The notes under the pieces were generated by a model that saw nothing but the letters and a program-made list of their open reading frames with translations, ran no database searches and was not told where the DNA came from. Below are positions 56,580-64,000 of a DNA stretch of 64,000 bases, piece after piece. A program made the translations under genes and the position numbers. Source of the stretch: Tropicimonas sp033101155. Its GTDB lineage: Bacteria > Pseudomonadota > Alphaproteobacteria > Rhodobacterales > Rhodobacteraceae. The DNA is taken from assembly GCF_033101155.1 (NCBI RefSeq), contig NZ_JAWMPX010000004.1, positions 1 to 64,000 of the forward strand. The letters run 5' to 3'. Numbering within the stretch: position 1 is the first letter of the stretch; each line of letters begins with the position of its first letter.

Positions 56580-57803
56580 ATGGAAGAGACGCCCAGCATA
56601 TCCCCCGCCGCACAGGACGCCCGCGCGAAGCGCAACGTGATAATCCTTGTCGCCGCCCAGGCCATCCTCGGCAGCCAGGTCGCGATGATCTACACCGTCG
56701 CCGGGCTCGCCGGCGGCATGCTTGCACCAAATGTCTGCCTCGCCACGCTGCCGATCTCGCTGATCGTCATCGGCACCATGACCACCGCGCCGTGGCTTTC
56801 CTCTGCCATGCAACTGCTCGGCCGCCGTACCGGCTTCTTCATCGGCGGCATCGGTGGCGTCATCGGTGCCTCGATCTCCGCGTATGCGCTCTGGAAAGGA
56901 AGCTTCGGGCTCTTTATGCTCGGCTCCTATTTCACAGGTATCTATGTCTCGGCTCAGGGCTTCTACCGCTTCGCCGCCGCCGACACGGCCTCCGAAGAGT
57001 TCCGCCCAAAGGCGATCTCCTATGTGCTGGCCGGCGGGCTGGTCTCCGCCGTGATCGGCCCGACGCTTGGCACCAGCCTCGCCGATATGTTCGTCATCCC
57101 ATTTCTCGGCACCTATTTCGCCGCCATCGCCATTAACATCCTCGGCATGGGGCTGTTCCTTTTCCTCGACATCCCGACACCGCCCCGCCCCGTCGCCGGC
57201 ATGCCCACCGGGCGGAGCCGCCGCGAATTGCTCTCGGACCCGAATATCCTCGTCGCGATCATCGTCGCCATGGTCTCCTATGCGCTGATGAATCTCGTCA
57301 TGACCTCGACCCCGCTCGCGGTGGTCGGCTGCGGCTTCGAGACGGAAACGGCGGGCTTCGTCGTCACCGCCCATGTGCTCGCCATGTTCGCGCCCTCCTT
57401 CATCACCGGTCACCTGATCGCACGTTTCGGCGTCAAGGCCATCGTCTCGACCGGCCTTCTCATCCTTGCCACGGCCGGCGCGGTGGCGCTGCAGGGCGTC
57501 GATCTTGCGAATTTCTTCATCGCCCTCATGTTGCTTGGGGTTGGTTGGAACTTCGGCTTCATCGGCGCCACGACCATGCTCTCCCAGGCCCATTCGCCGG
57601 AGGAACGCGGCCGGGTGCAGGGGATGAACGACTTCCTGGTCTTCGGGTGCGTCGCCGTCGCCTCCATGGTCTCGGGCGGGCTGATGAATTGCTCGGGTGG
57701 CGACACCCAAACCGGCTGGGTATCGGTCAACCTCGCCATGGCGCCCTTCCTTGCCTTGGCCGGCGGCGCGTTGATCTGGCTGACCCTGCGCCCGAAGGAC
57801 TAG
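56580..57803 (+). CDS. MFS transporter
   Basis: The 407-residue membrane protein has 12 hydrophobic segments starting RAKRNVIILVAAQAILGSQV, motif-A-like LLGRRTGFFIGGIGG, and a central loop LRD-like RELLSDPNILV. Start at 56580 precedes MEETPSISPAAQD; upstream codons of the frame are antisense to the glycosylase. The substrate is unknown. The gene ends 48 bp before the 9-bp direct repeat bordering the mobile element. Confidence 0.8.
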   Translation: MEETPSISPAAQDARAKRNVIILVAAQAILGSQVAMIYTVAGLAGGMLAPNVCLATLPISLIVIGTMTTAPWLSSAMQLLGRRTGFFIGGIGGVIGASISAYALWKGSFGLFMLGSYFTGIYVSAQGFYRFAAADTASEEFRPKAISYVLAGGLVSAVIGPTLGTSLADMFVIPFLGTYFAAIAINILGMGLFLFLDIPTPPRPVAGMPTGRSRRELLSDPNILVAIIVAMVSYALMNLVMTSTPLAVVGCGFETETAGFVVTAHVLAMFAPSFITGHLIARFGVKAIVSTGLLILATAGAVALQGVDLANFFIALMLLGVGWNFGFIGATTMLSQAHSPEERGRVQGMNDFLVFGCVAVASMVSGGLMNCSGGDTQTGWVSVNLAMAPFLALAGGALIWLTLRPKD

Positions 57804-57859
57804 GCCACTCCTGCGGTATCACGGCCCCAGCTCACATGAAAAAGGGTGCCCCCGAAGGC

Positions 57860-57885
57860 CTAAGCATTCCGCCGTAGGGGACATA
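57860..57885 (+). repeat. Left terminal inverted repeat of the 806-bp element
   Basis: This 26-bp sequence is identical to the reverse complement of 58640-58665. The 9-bp direct repeat CCCGAAGGC abuts it on the left at 57851-57859. Confidence 0.9.
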
Positions 57886-57966
57886 GGTTAGTGAGAAATG
57901 AGATGTGGCCCGAAACCGGCCCATCTCGCTCGCGCACGACATATTTGACCTTGCTCATGTAGCGGC

Positions 57967-58611
57967 TCACCCCAGCGGCTTGATCCTGGGAAGTTCCCGA
58001 GCCGGAATGCGATGCCGATCGGTTCGACTGGTTGCGGCTGGCGCACGGACATATGTCGACGACTTCAGGTCAGCATCGAAGTCCCCGAGATGGATGTCGA
58101 GGGCGTCCAGAAGAACTTCTGCAGCGGCAAACACCTTCGTCCGATTTCGGATAGGATTGCTGTGAAAAACTTCGTTCCTGGCATCGCGCACCAACTTGAT
58201 GCGCGTTTGGAAAGCACTTTTGTCCAGCGCAAAGCCAAGTTCATTGTCCGGCCTGAACACCCCCCGACATTTTCTCCAGCCAGTGACCATGAGTCTTGAC
58301 AAATCCCCCAGTGTCATCCGCGCGAAGATCTGATCTTCACTGTCGGGATCTATGAGTTTTCCCTTGCTGGGTGAGTGCAGGACCCTGTCAATTGTGAAGA
58401 AGACCTGCTTGATGAAGTCTCTGCTGATCGGCATGCCGCAGATGTTATTAAGACCTGACTGGTCCACATTGGCCGTTTTTCTGAGACCGAAAATCTTGAG
58501 AGTATTTTCCCATTGAGTGTTGCCCGTAAGTATTCCTACGGGCAACAGTCCCGAAAAATCTGACGATTGCGTGAAAAAATCACAAAAGATCAAGACCCTA
58601 CCGGCTGTCAT
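57967..58611 (-). CDS. HEPN-like protein inside the mobile element (start uncertain)
   Basis: The frame is open from 58611 and ends at 57967 (up to 214 residues). Sequence quality suggests the true start is the GTG at 58467 or the ATG at 58434 (155 residues, MPISRDFIKQVFFTIDRVLH), since the codons before that cover a strong hairpin (58518-58547). The C-terminal half contains RIKLVRDARNEVFHSNPIRN. The R-x4-H motif (Arg145 and His150 counting from 58611) at the start of a helix is the active-site pattern of HEPN ribonucleases, found in toxins, abortive-infection proteins and Swt1-like proteins. Further helices follow (TKVFAAAEVLLDALDIHLG). Function as an RNase is inference; no antitoxin gene is visible beside it. 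Confidence 0.6.
   Translation of the reverse strand: MTAGRVLIFCDFFTQSSDFSGLLPVGILTGNTQWENTLKIFGLRKTANVDQSGLNNICGMPISRDFIKQVFFTIDRVLHSPSKGKLIDPDSEDQIFARMTLGDLSRLMVTGWRKCRGVFRPDNELGFALDKSAFQTRIKLVRDARNEVFHSNPIRNRTKVFAAAEVLLDALDIHLGDFDADLKSSTYVRAPAATSRTDRHRIPARELPRIKPLG
58518..58547. repeat. Hairpin within the element, in the leader of the HEPN-like gene
   Basis: TGTTGCCCGTA (58518-58528) pairs exactly with TACGGGCAACA (58537-58547) around eight bases. On the minus strand it lies just ahead of the probable start codons of the HEPN-like gene. It could regulate translation, terminate read-through, or serve as a recognition site. Confidence 0.6.
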
Positions 58612-58639
58612 CGGCAGGGCCTTGATACTGTCTCACCTA

Positions 58640-58665
58640 TATGTCCCCTACGGCGGAATGCTTAG
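58640..58665 (-). repeat. Right terminal inverted repeat of the 806-bp element
   Basis: Exact reverse complement of 57860-57885. The second copy of the 9-bp direct repeat CCCGAAGGC follows at 58666-58674, 31 bp before the end of the FadJ-type gene. Confidence 0.9.
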
Positions 58666-58705
58666 CCCGAAGGCGCGCCCCAATCTCGTTGAGATCCGGA
58701 AAGGA

Positions 58706-60904
58706 TCAGGCCGCTGCCGCGTCCTTCAGCCCGAACCGGCCGTAGAAGCTCTGCCCCTTCTCGCCCATCTCCTTGAGCAGCATTGGCGTCGCGAAACGTG
58801 CGCCATAGGTCTCGGCAAGCTCCGCCGTCCGCTCTGCCGCATAGGGCGTGCCCAGCATGTCGAGCCAGGAGAACGGCCCACCGGACCAGGGCGCGAAGCC
58901 CCAGCCGAGGATCGCCCCGACATCGCCCTCGCGGATATCTTCCAGGACGCCCTCTTCCAGCGCGCGCACGGCCTCCAACACCTGCACGAAGAGCAGGCGG
59001 TGCTGCACCTCGGTCAGGCTCGGCTGCTCCTCGGCCAGCGGGTATTGCTCGGCCAGACCACTCCACAGGCCCGTCCGCTTGCCCTTGACGTCATAGTCAT
59101 AGAAACCCGCGCCCGCCTTGCGGCCCAGCCGCCCGGCCTCGACCATGCCGAAGACGATGTCGTCGCTGGCATCGTCATAGGCGTCGCCCATCGCCGCCTT
59201 GGTCGCCTTGGCGATCTTGGCACCGAGATCGAGCGAGACCTCGTCGGTGAGCTGCAATGGCCCCAGCGGCATGCCGACCAGCTTGGCGGCATTCTCGATC
59301 AGCGCCGGGTTCACACCCTCCTTGATCATCCGGATGCCCTCGTTGGTATAGGGCAGGATGCAGCGATTGGCGTAGAAGAAGCGTTCGTCATTGACGACGA
59401 TCGGCGTCTTGCGGATCTGGCGCACATAGTCGAGCGACTTGGCCACGGCACGGCTGCCGGTCTCGGCACCCTTGATGATCTCCACCAGCAGCATCTTCTC
59501 GACCGGCGAGAAGAAATGGATGCCGATGAACTGCTCGGGCCGCTTGCTGGCCTTGGCCAGCTCGGTGATCGGCAGGGTCGACGTGTTGGTGGCGAAGATG
59601 CAATCAGCGCCCACGACCTCTTCGACCTTTTTCGTCACTTCGGCCTTTACGGCCACATCCTCGAAGACCGCCTCGATGATCAGGTCGCAGCCGGCCAGAT
59701 CATTGTAGTCATTGGTCGCGGTGATCTTCGAGAGCAGAGCCTCTTTCTTCTCCGGCGTGGTCTTGCCGCGCTTGATCCCCTTGTCGGCATAGTCGGCGGT
59801 ATAGGCCTTGCCCTTCTCGGCGGCCTCAAGGCTCTGGTCGAGCAGCACGACATCAATCCCGGCCTGCGCCGAGACCAGCGTGATGCCCGCGCCCATCATG
59901 CCCGCGCCGAGCACACCGACCTTCGACACGGTTTGGTCTTCGACGTCAGGACGGTTCGCGCCTTTCTCCAGCGCTTCCTTGTTGATGAAGATCGACCGGA
60001 TCATCGCAGAAGAGGACGGGTTCATCAGCACATTGACGAACCAACGGCATTCGATGCGAATGGCCGTGTCGAAATCGACCTGCGCGCCCTCATAGACCGC
60101 CGAGAGCAGCGCCTTTGCGGCCGGGTAGACGCCCTGCGTCTTGCCGTTGACCATGGCGGAGGCGCCGACATAGGTCATGAAGCCCGCCGGGTGATAGGGC
60201 GCGCCGCCGGGGATCTTTTCGCCCTTCTCGTCCCATGGTTTGACGATCTTGGGGTTGCTCAGCACCCATTCTCGGGCCTTTTCGACCAGTTCCTCAGGCG
60301 CCACAACCTCATCGACCACACCGGTCATCTTGGCTTTCTTCGGATTGTTCAACCGGCCTTCGAGCAGCAGCGGCGAGGCGCCCATCGCTCCGAGCTTGCG
60401 CGAGAGCCGCGTGGTGCCGCCAGCGCCGGGGAAGATGCCGACCATGATCTCCGGCAGGCCGATCTTGGCCTTCGGATTGTCGGCGGCAAAGATGCGGTGG
60501 CAGGCGAGCGGAATCTCAAGCCCGATGCCGAGCGCCGTTCCCGGCAATGCCGCCGCGATCGGCTTGCCGCCCTTGTTGGTCTTGGGGTCCATCCCGGCGC
60601 GCTCGATCTTGCGCAGGATGGCATGCATGTTCATCACGCCGTCAAACAGTCCCTTGGCAGGATTGTCCCCGGCATTTTCCTTCATCTTCGCGATGATGTT
60701 GAGGTCCATCCCGCCGGCAAAGCTGCCTTTCTTGCCGGACGTGATGACAGCGCCCTTGATCTCGTCAGTTGCAAGCACCTCGTCAATCAGCGCGTCAAGA
60801 TCGATGAAACCCTGCTCGTTCATCACGTTCATCGACTTGCCCTGGGTGTCCCAGGTGATGATGGCGACGCCGTCGGCGCCGACATTCATGGTAAAATCGG
60901 TCAT
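58706..60904 (-). CDS. FadJ-type multifunctional enzyme: enoyl-CoA hydratase/3-hydroxyacyl-CoA dehydrogenase
   Basis: The 732-residue enzyme carries out the middle two steps of fatty-acid beta-oxidation. Residues 1 to about 190 form the crotonase domain (KGSFAGGMDLNII; GLEIPLACHRIFAADNPKAK; PEIMVGIFPGAGGTTRLSRK, with the two catalytic Glu). Residues about 315-600 form the dehydrogenase with NAD motif KVGVLGAGMMGAGITLVSAQ and catalytic His in IGIHFFSPVEKMLLVEI. A second C-terminal dehydrogenase domain follows. It is the last gene of the operon with thiolase and acyl-CoA dehydrogenase. Length is normal. Confidence 0.93.
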   Translation of the reverse strand: MTDFTMNVGADGVAIITWDTQGKSMNVMNEQGFIDLDALIDEVLATDEIKGAVITSGKKGSFAGGMDLNIIAKMKENAGDNPAKGLFDGVMNMHAILRKIERAGMDPKTNKGGKPIAAALPGTALGIGLEIPLACHRIFAADNPKAKIGLPEIMVGIFPGAGGTTRLSRKLGAMGASPLLLEGRLNNPKKAKMTGVVDEVVAPEELVEKAREWVLSNPKIVKPWDEKGEKIPGGAPYHPAGFMTYVGASAMVNGKTQGVYPAAKALLSAVYEGAQVDFDTAIRIECRWFVNVLMNPSSSAMIRSIFINKEALEKGANRPDVEDQTVSKVGVLGAGMMGAGITLVSAQAGIDVVLLDQSLEAAEKGKAYTADYADKGIKRGKTTPEKKEALLSKITATNDYNDLAGCDLIIEAVFEDVAVKAEVTKKVEEVVGADCIFATNTSTLPITELAKASKRPEQFIGIHFFSPVEKMLLVEIIKGAETGSRAVAKSLDYVRQIRKTPIVVNDERFFYANRCILPYTNEGIRMIKEGVNPALIENAAKLVGMPLGPLQLTDEVSLDLGAKIAKATKAAMGDAYDDASDDIVFGMVEAGRLGRKAGAGFYDYDVKGKRTGLWSGLAEQYPLAEEQPSLTEVQHRLLFVQVLEAVRALEEGVLEDIREGDVGAILGWGFAPWSGGPFSWLDMLGTPYAAERTAELAETYGARFATPMLLKEMGEKGQSFYGRFGLKDAAAA

Positions 60905-60922
60905 GTCTGTCTCCCTGAGGGA

Positions 60923-61375
60923 TTACTGGCCGCCGCCCTCTTCGGGCGCGGGACTGTTGAGCGTGTCGTGGCGAATCGGGTTCAGGATCGCCGCGATCTG
61001 GAATGTTTCCCCGAGCCGGCGCAGCACCAGCGTCTGGCGCACTTTCGGCAGCGGGTGGGCCCCGATATCGACCCGGTACACCTCGGCCGTCACGGCCAGG
61101 AGGGTGGGGTCAAGTACCTGGATATTGGCGATCTCTTGTCGCCAGATGGGCTCATGCGTGTCGTCGGACAGCTCGGCGACACGTAGCGCATGGCCGCGCA
61201 GCGCCTCCTCGTCTTCGAGCGTCTCTGTGAAGCCGTCATGCACAAGGACCAGCGGACGGGCATAGCGCGCCAGCACCGCTTCGAGACGGCCTGCCGAGAT
61301 ATCCCTGCGGGTTTCCGAGAGGAAGTTGTGAACCCGGGACATAAGTTCCTGTTCGCCGATCCTTGAAAGTGACAT
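60923..61375 (-). CDS. Small hypothetical protein in the beta-oxidation operon (SnoaL-like size)
   Basis: The 150-residue protein (MSLSRIGEQELMSRVHNFLS; RPLVLVHDGFTETLEDEEAL; VRQTLVLRRLGETFQIAAIL) has the pattern and length of an NTF2/SnoaL-like cone fold. The start lies one base after the thiolase stop and the end lies 18 bp before the FadJ start, so it is part of the operon. No catalytic residues can be named. Confidence 0.7.
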   Translation of the reverse strand: MSLSRIGEQELMSRVHNFLSETRRDISAGRLEAVLARYARPLVLVHDGFTETLEDEEALRGHALRVAELSDDTHEPIWRQEIANIQVLDPTLLAVTAEVYRVDIGAHPLPKVRQTLVLRRLGETFQIAAILNPIRHDTLNSPAPEEGGGQ

Positions 61376-61376
61376 G

Positions 61377-62588
61377 TCAGACCCGTTCGATGATGGTTGC
61401 AGCTCCCATGCCCGAGGCGACACAGAGCGTGGCAAGGCCGGTTTCCTTGCCGCTGCGCTCCAGCTCGTCGAGCAGGGTCCCGATGATGATAGCACCGGTT
61501 GCGCCCAGCGGGTGACCCATTGCGATGGACCCGCCATTGACGTTGACCAGCGCCGGATCGACCTCGAAGGCCTGCAGGAAGCGCAGCACGACAGCCGAGA
61601 AAGCCTCGTTGACCTCGAAAAGATCGATATCACTGATCGCCATGCCGCTATCGGCGAGGATCTTCTCGGTGACCGGCACCGGACCGGTCAGCATGATGGT
61701 CGGGTCGAGCCCGATCTTGGCGGTTGCGCGGATGCGGGCGCGTGGCTTCAAGCCGTTGGCTTCGCCGAACTCCTTGCTGCCCACCAGAACAGCCGCGGAG
61801 CCGTCCACGATGCCCGAGCTGTTGCCGGCATGGTGGATATGGGTGATCGCCTCAAGATGCGGGTATTTCATCAGCGCGACCTTGTCGAAGCCGGGCATGG
61901 CCTTGCCCATCTGCTCGAAGGACGCGTTGAGCCTGGCGAGATCCTCGATTCCGGTGCCCGGGCGCATGTATTCGTCGCGCTCGAGGATGATCAGCCCGTT
62001 CTGGTCGAGCACAGGAACGATGGATTTCTCGAAACGGTTGTCGGCCCAGGCTTCGGCAGCGCGGCGCTGCGATTCCACGGCCAGCGCGTCGGCCTGCTCG
62101 CGGGAGAAGCCGTATTCGGTGGCGATGATGTCGGCGGAGATGCCTTGCGGGACGAAATACTCATTCATCGCGATGGAGGGATCGACGGCAATTGCCGCCC
62201 CGTCCGAGCCCATCGCCACGCGAGACATCATCTCGACACCGCCGGCAATATAGGCCTGCCCTGCCCCGCCCTTGATCTGGTTTGCTGCGAGATTCACCGC
62301 TTCCATGCCGGAGGCGCAGAAGCGGTTGATCGACAGACCCGGAATGCGCTCGTCGAGATCGGAGGCGAGCACGGCGGTCCGTGCAAGGCAGCCGCCCTGT
62401 TCCTTGACCTGCGTGGCGTTGCCCCAGATCACGTCCTCGGCGAAGTGCCCGTCGAGCCCATTGCGGTCCTTGATCGCATTCATCATCAGCGCGGAGAGCC
62501 GCGCTGCGGTCACCTCATGCAGCGCGCCGTCCTTGCGGCCCTTGCCGCGCGGGCTGCGCACCGCATCATAGATATAAGCTTCAGTCAT
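61377..62588 (-). CDS. Acetyl-CoA C-acyltransferase (thiolase)
   Basis: The 403-residue thiolase releases acetyl-CoA at the end of each beta-oxidation round. Active-site residues are seen: Cys in SINRFCASGMEAVN (near residue 91), His in GNSSGIVDGSAAVLV neighbourhood and GHPLGATGAIIIG, and the second Cys in ATLCVASGMGAA. The order thiolase, small protein, FadJ-type enzyme is tightly packed, as in other Rhodobacterales. Confidence 0.93.
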   Translation of the reverse strand: MTEAYIYDAVRSPRGKGRKDGALHEVTAARLSALMMNAIKDRNGLDGHFAEDVIWGNATQVKEQGGCLARTAVLASDLDERIPGLSINRFCASGMEAVNLAANQIKGGAGQAYIAGGVEMMSRVAMGSDGAAIAVDPSIAMNEYFVPQGISADIIATEYGFSREQADALAVESQRRAAEAWADNRFEKSIVPVLDQNGLIILERDEYMRPGTGIEDLARLNASFEQMGKAMPGFDKVALMKYPHLEAITHIHHAGNSSGIVDGSAAVLVGSKEFGEANGLKPRARIRATAKIGLDPTIMLTGPVPVTEKILADSGMAISDIDLFEVNEAFSAVVLRFLQAFEVDPALVNVNGGSIAMGHPLGATGAIIIGTLLDELERSGKETGLATLCVASGMGAATIIERV

Positions 62589-62613
62589 GATCTGTCCTCT
62601 CTCAAGCCCGGTT

Positions 62614-63252
62614 TCACACGCGGTCCGCAGGGGAGCCGGGCATCAGGTCATAGGGGTGTTTCCAGCCCGGAAGCGCCGCGATGCGGTCCAGCCAGGCGTC
62701 GATATTCGGGTAGGCCGCACGGTCGAAACCGAAGGGCTCGGGATAGAAAAGATAGGAGCAGCAGGAGAAATCCGCATTGGTGACGTCCCGTCCTGCGACC
62801 CAGTCACGTCCCGTCATGTGGCGGTCCAACAGTTTGCAGGCATTGAGAAAACGGCCCTGAATGAAGGCGGTTGCCTCGGCCGGGCGTTTCTCCTCGGGGA
62901 CGAAGTTCAGCAGGAAGCGTGCCACGCCGGCCATGCTCGACATCTTGTGATTGTCCCACAGGATCCAACGCAGCACCTCGCGCCGCTCAGCCGCATCCGC
63001 GCCGCCGAACTTGCCCGTCTTCTCGCTCAGGTAGTCGAGGATCACCCCCGATTGCGTCAGCGTCAGATCGCCGTCTACCAGCGCCGGGCATTCGCCCATC
63101 TCGTTGACATTGGCGAGGTAGTCTTCGCTGCGCGATCCGCCGTTGAAGAAGTCCACATAGACCGGCTCCCAGTCCAGCCCCGACAGTTCAAGAGCCAGCG
63201 CGGCCTTGTAGGAATGCCCGGATTCTCCAAAACAATGCAGTTTCAGTGTCAT
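62614..63252 (-). CDS. Glutathione S-transferase family protein
   Basis: The 212-residue protein has the thioredoxin-like N-domain (MTLKLHCFGESGHSYKAALA; ECPALVDGDLTLTQSGVILD with the glutathione-contacting Ser region) and an all-helical C-domain (GRDWVAGRDVTNADFSCCSY, the N-capping box). It is 25 bp upstream of the thiolase gene on the same strand. Such GSTs often accompany fatty-acid degradation genes; its role is unclear. Confidence 0.85.
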   Translation of the reverse strand: MTLKLHCFGESGHSYKAALALELSGLDWEPVYVDFFNGGSRSEDYLANVNEMGECPALVDGDLTLTQSGVILDYLSEKTGKFGGADAAERREVLRWILWDNHKMSSMAGVARFLLNFVPEEKRPAEATAFIQGRFLNACKLLDRHMTGRDWVAGRDVTNADFSCCSYLFYPEPFGFDRAAYPNIDAWLDRIAALPGWKHPYDLMPGSPADRV

Positions 63253-63590
63253 TTCTTGTCCTCCTGAACACCGGGAACCCTCGGTTTTTCTTCGCGAAAG
63301 CAGTGCCGGGAAAGGATCTGTTAACCCTTCCCGGCCTAGAAACCGGATGCGGTACAGGCTGGGGAGCCGATGGCCGCATCCGTCCTGCCTCCTTGGCTCG
63401 TCTCGGGGCCGATGAGGCAGGGCGTCGTCCGGTCTCTGCTGACGGTTTGAAAAACCCGGTCCGGGCGTCTCTCCCTGGTTGAAGCATTTCGTCTTGCAAC
63501 GGCACCATCTTTCGCTGTCTCTCGGCTGCGCCTTGAACGCAAAAGCCGATACAAGATGCCGGGTTGAAGGCGAAACGCTATGATTGGCGA
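63253..63590. other. No gene recognised (338 bp)
   Basis: This gap between the small RHH-like gene and the GST gene has only overlapping short frames without family-like sequence. It probably contains the promoter of the GST-thiolase-FadJ operon. Confidence 0.45.
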
Positions 63591-63803
63591 CTACTTCTTG
63601 CGATCCTCCAGCTCCGCCTTGAACAGGCGAAGCCGGTGCGGCAGCGCTTCGTCATCCGTCACGCTGCCGAAATTCTCGAACAGGAAGACCAGAGCCTCAT
63701 CCTGCGTCAGCCCGGCCTCCTCGCTGAATTTCCGAAGCCGCCGGAAAGCGTCCTCGTTGAGCGAGATATTGAGCCGCCGCGTGTAGCGCAGGCGTTTGAC
63801 CAT
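63591..63803 (-). CDS. Small ribbon-helix-helix-like protein
   Basis: The 70-residue basic protein (MVKRLRYTRRLNISLNEDAF, then RRLRKFSEEAGLTQDEALVF) has a short beta strand followed by two helices, as in CopG/Arc-type regulators. ATG 63803 follows GAAGGGAAG. It starts 15 bp after the stop of the acyl-CoA dehydrogenase gene and could regulate the operon. Confidence 0.65.
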   Translation of the reverse strand: MVKRLRYTRRLNISLNEDAFRRLRKFSEEAGLTQDEALVFLFENFGSVTDDEALPHRLRLFKAELEDRKK

Positions 63804-63818
63804 TGTCTTCCCTTCCGA

Positions 63819-64000
63819 TCAAAACGCTTCCGCGGGCAGCGACATGACCGGCTCCGCGCCGCTCTGGATGCGGGCAAGATGCAGGGCGGTCGCGGGAAGC
63901 TGGCGCGCCATGTAATAACACCCCGTGGCGAGTTTCGTCTCGTAGAATCTTGCATCCCCGATCCCGGAAGCCAAGGCCTCATTCGCCGCCAGTCCCATCT
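63819..64000 (-). CDS. Acyl-CoA dehydrogenase, C-terminal end (partial)
   Basis: The last 60 codons (ANEALASGIGDARFYETKLA; CYYMARQLPATALHLARIQS; GAEPVMSLPAEAF) match the end of the long acyl-CoA dehydrogenases with an extra C-terminal domain, the first oxidation step of beta-oxidation. The rest of the gene lies beyond the window. It heads the operon on the minus strand. Confidence 0.75.
   Translation of the reverse strand, partial: MGLAANEALASGIGDARFYETKLATGCYYMARQLPATALHLARIQSGAEPVMSLPAEAF

Larger units (their letters stand above)
57860..58665. mobile_element. 806-bp inverted-repeat element carrying a HEPN-like gene, flanked by a 9-bp target duplication
   Basis: Both ends carry a perfect 26-bp inverted repeat (left 57860-57885, right 58640-58665) that begins CTAAGCATTCCGCCGTAGGG and ends GGACATA. 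Outside them is the perfect 9-bp direct repeat CCCGAAGGC (57851-57859 and 58666-58674), the mark of transposition. Inside the ends homology continues with a small offset (GTGAGA). No transposase is present; the only gene is the minus-strand HEPN-like gene. GC content is clearly lower than in the flanking genes. The element sits between the convergent MFS and FadJ-type genes and breaks neither. It is best read as a non-autonomous element moved by a transposase elsewhere in the genome; I cannot name the family. Confidence 0.85.

Noticed and set aside
57860..58665. Reading the 806-bp unit as a toxin-antitoxin pair
   Set aside because: Only one protein frame is credible; no second small gene with a ribosome binding site is visible, so an antitoxin cannot be claimed.

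Overview
The window (64 kb, GC-rich with AT-richer islands) looks like a chromosomal segment of an alphaproteobacterium of the Rhodobacterales (Roseobacter/Rhodobacter group). The reasons are the type A RNase P RNA, the gatC-gatA pair, the Rhodobacterales-style fatty-acid oxidation operon, AfuA-type and MalK-type ABC operons with little intergenic space, and the protein sequences themselves. Housekeeping markers (rnpB, rpmG, gatCA, tRNA-Gly) argue against a plasmid.

Region 1 (1-8.2 kb) is a worn accessory island. It holds a truncated integrase (466), a DUF1254 fragment, an MFS exporter, a single gene in which the type VI secretion sheath subunits TssB and TssC are fused (3067-4527) with no other type VI genes, a second integrase stub (5070), a small AT-rich protein with a Cys-His-Asp papain-like arrangement resembling YopT-type (C58) proteases (5714-6184), a histidine phosphatase and an IS481 relic. 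Region 2 (8.2-14.3 kb) is an intact unit: an AfuABC-type ABC importer plus a PP2C-type phosphatase, divergent from a ROK regulator. Region 3 (14.3-18.6 kb) is a graveyard of integrase, IS3 and IS5 fragments surrounding one intact PfkB sugar kinase.

Region 4 (18.6-41 kb) is mostly core. It contains a U32 protease-family protein, a GH116 glycosidase with an XRE regulator and an MFS carrier, and PEP synthase divergent from a coupled operon for an acetate-CoA-ligase-like enzyme, a fused E1 alpha-beta 2-oxoacid dehydrogenase, its E2 and an acyl carrier protein. It continues with rpmG, a TerB-like protein, rnpB, a cell-wall amidase with a lipoprotein, gatCA, a GGDEF-EAL protein and an MFS exporter with a histidine-rich tail.

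Region 5 (41-51 kb) is a complete sugar regulon: a LacI regulator, two tandem operator-like sites, then binding protein, two permeases, ATPase, GH2 beta-mannosidase-like enzyme, sugar isomerase/epimerase and Gfo/Idh/MocA oxidoreductase. The layout suggests import and breakdown of a mannose-containing (beta-mannoside) compound.

Region 6 (51-64 kb) holds tRNA-Gly(CCC), a corrinoid-activation (RACo-like) protein, a glycosyltransferase, a LuxR-type regulator, an AlkA-like glycosylase and an MFS transporter. It ends with a fatty-acid beta-oxidation operon on the minus strand (acyl-CoA dehydrogenase, ribbon-helix-helix-like protein, GST, thiolase, small protein, FadJ-type enzyme). Between the MFS gene and the FadJ gene sits the most striking object of the window: an 806-bp element (57860-58665) with perfect 26-bp terminal inverted repeats and a perfect 9-bp direct repeat of the target. 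It has no transposase and carries one gene with a HEPN-like R-x4-H motif.
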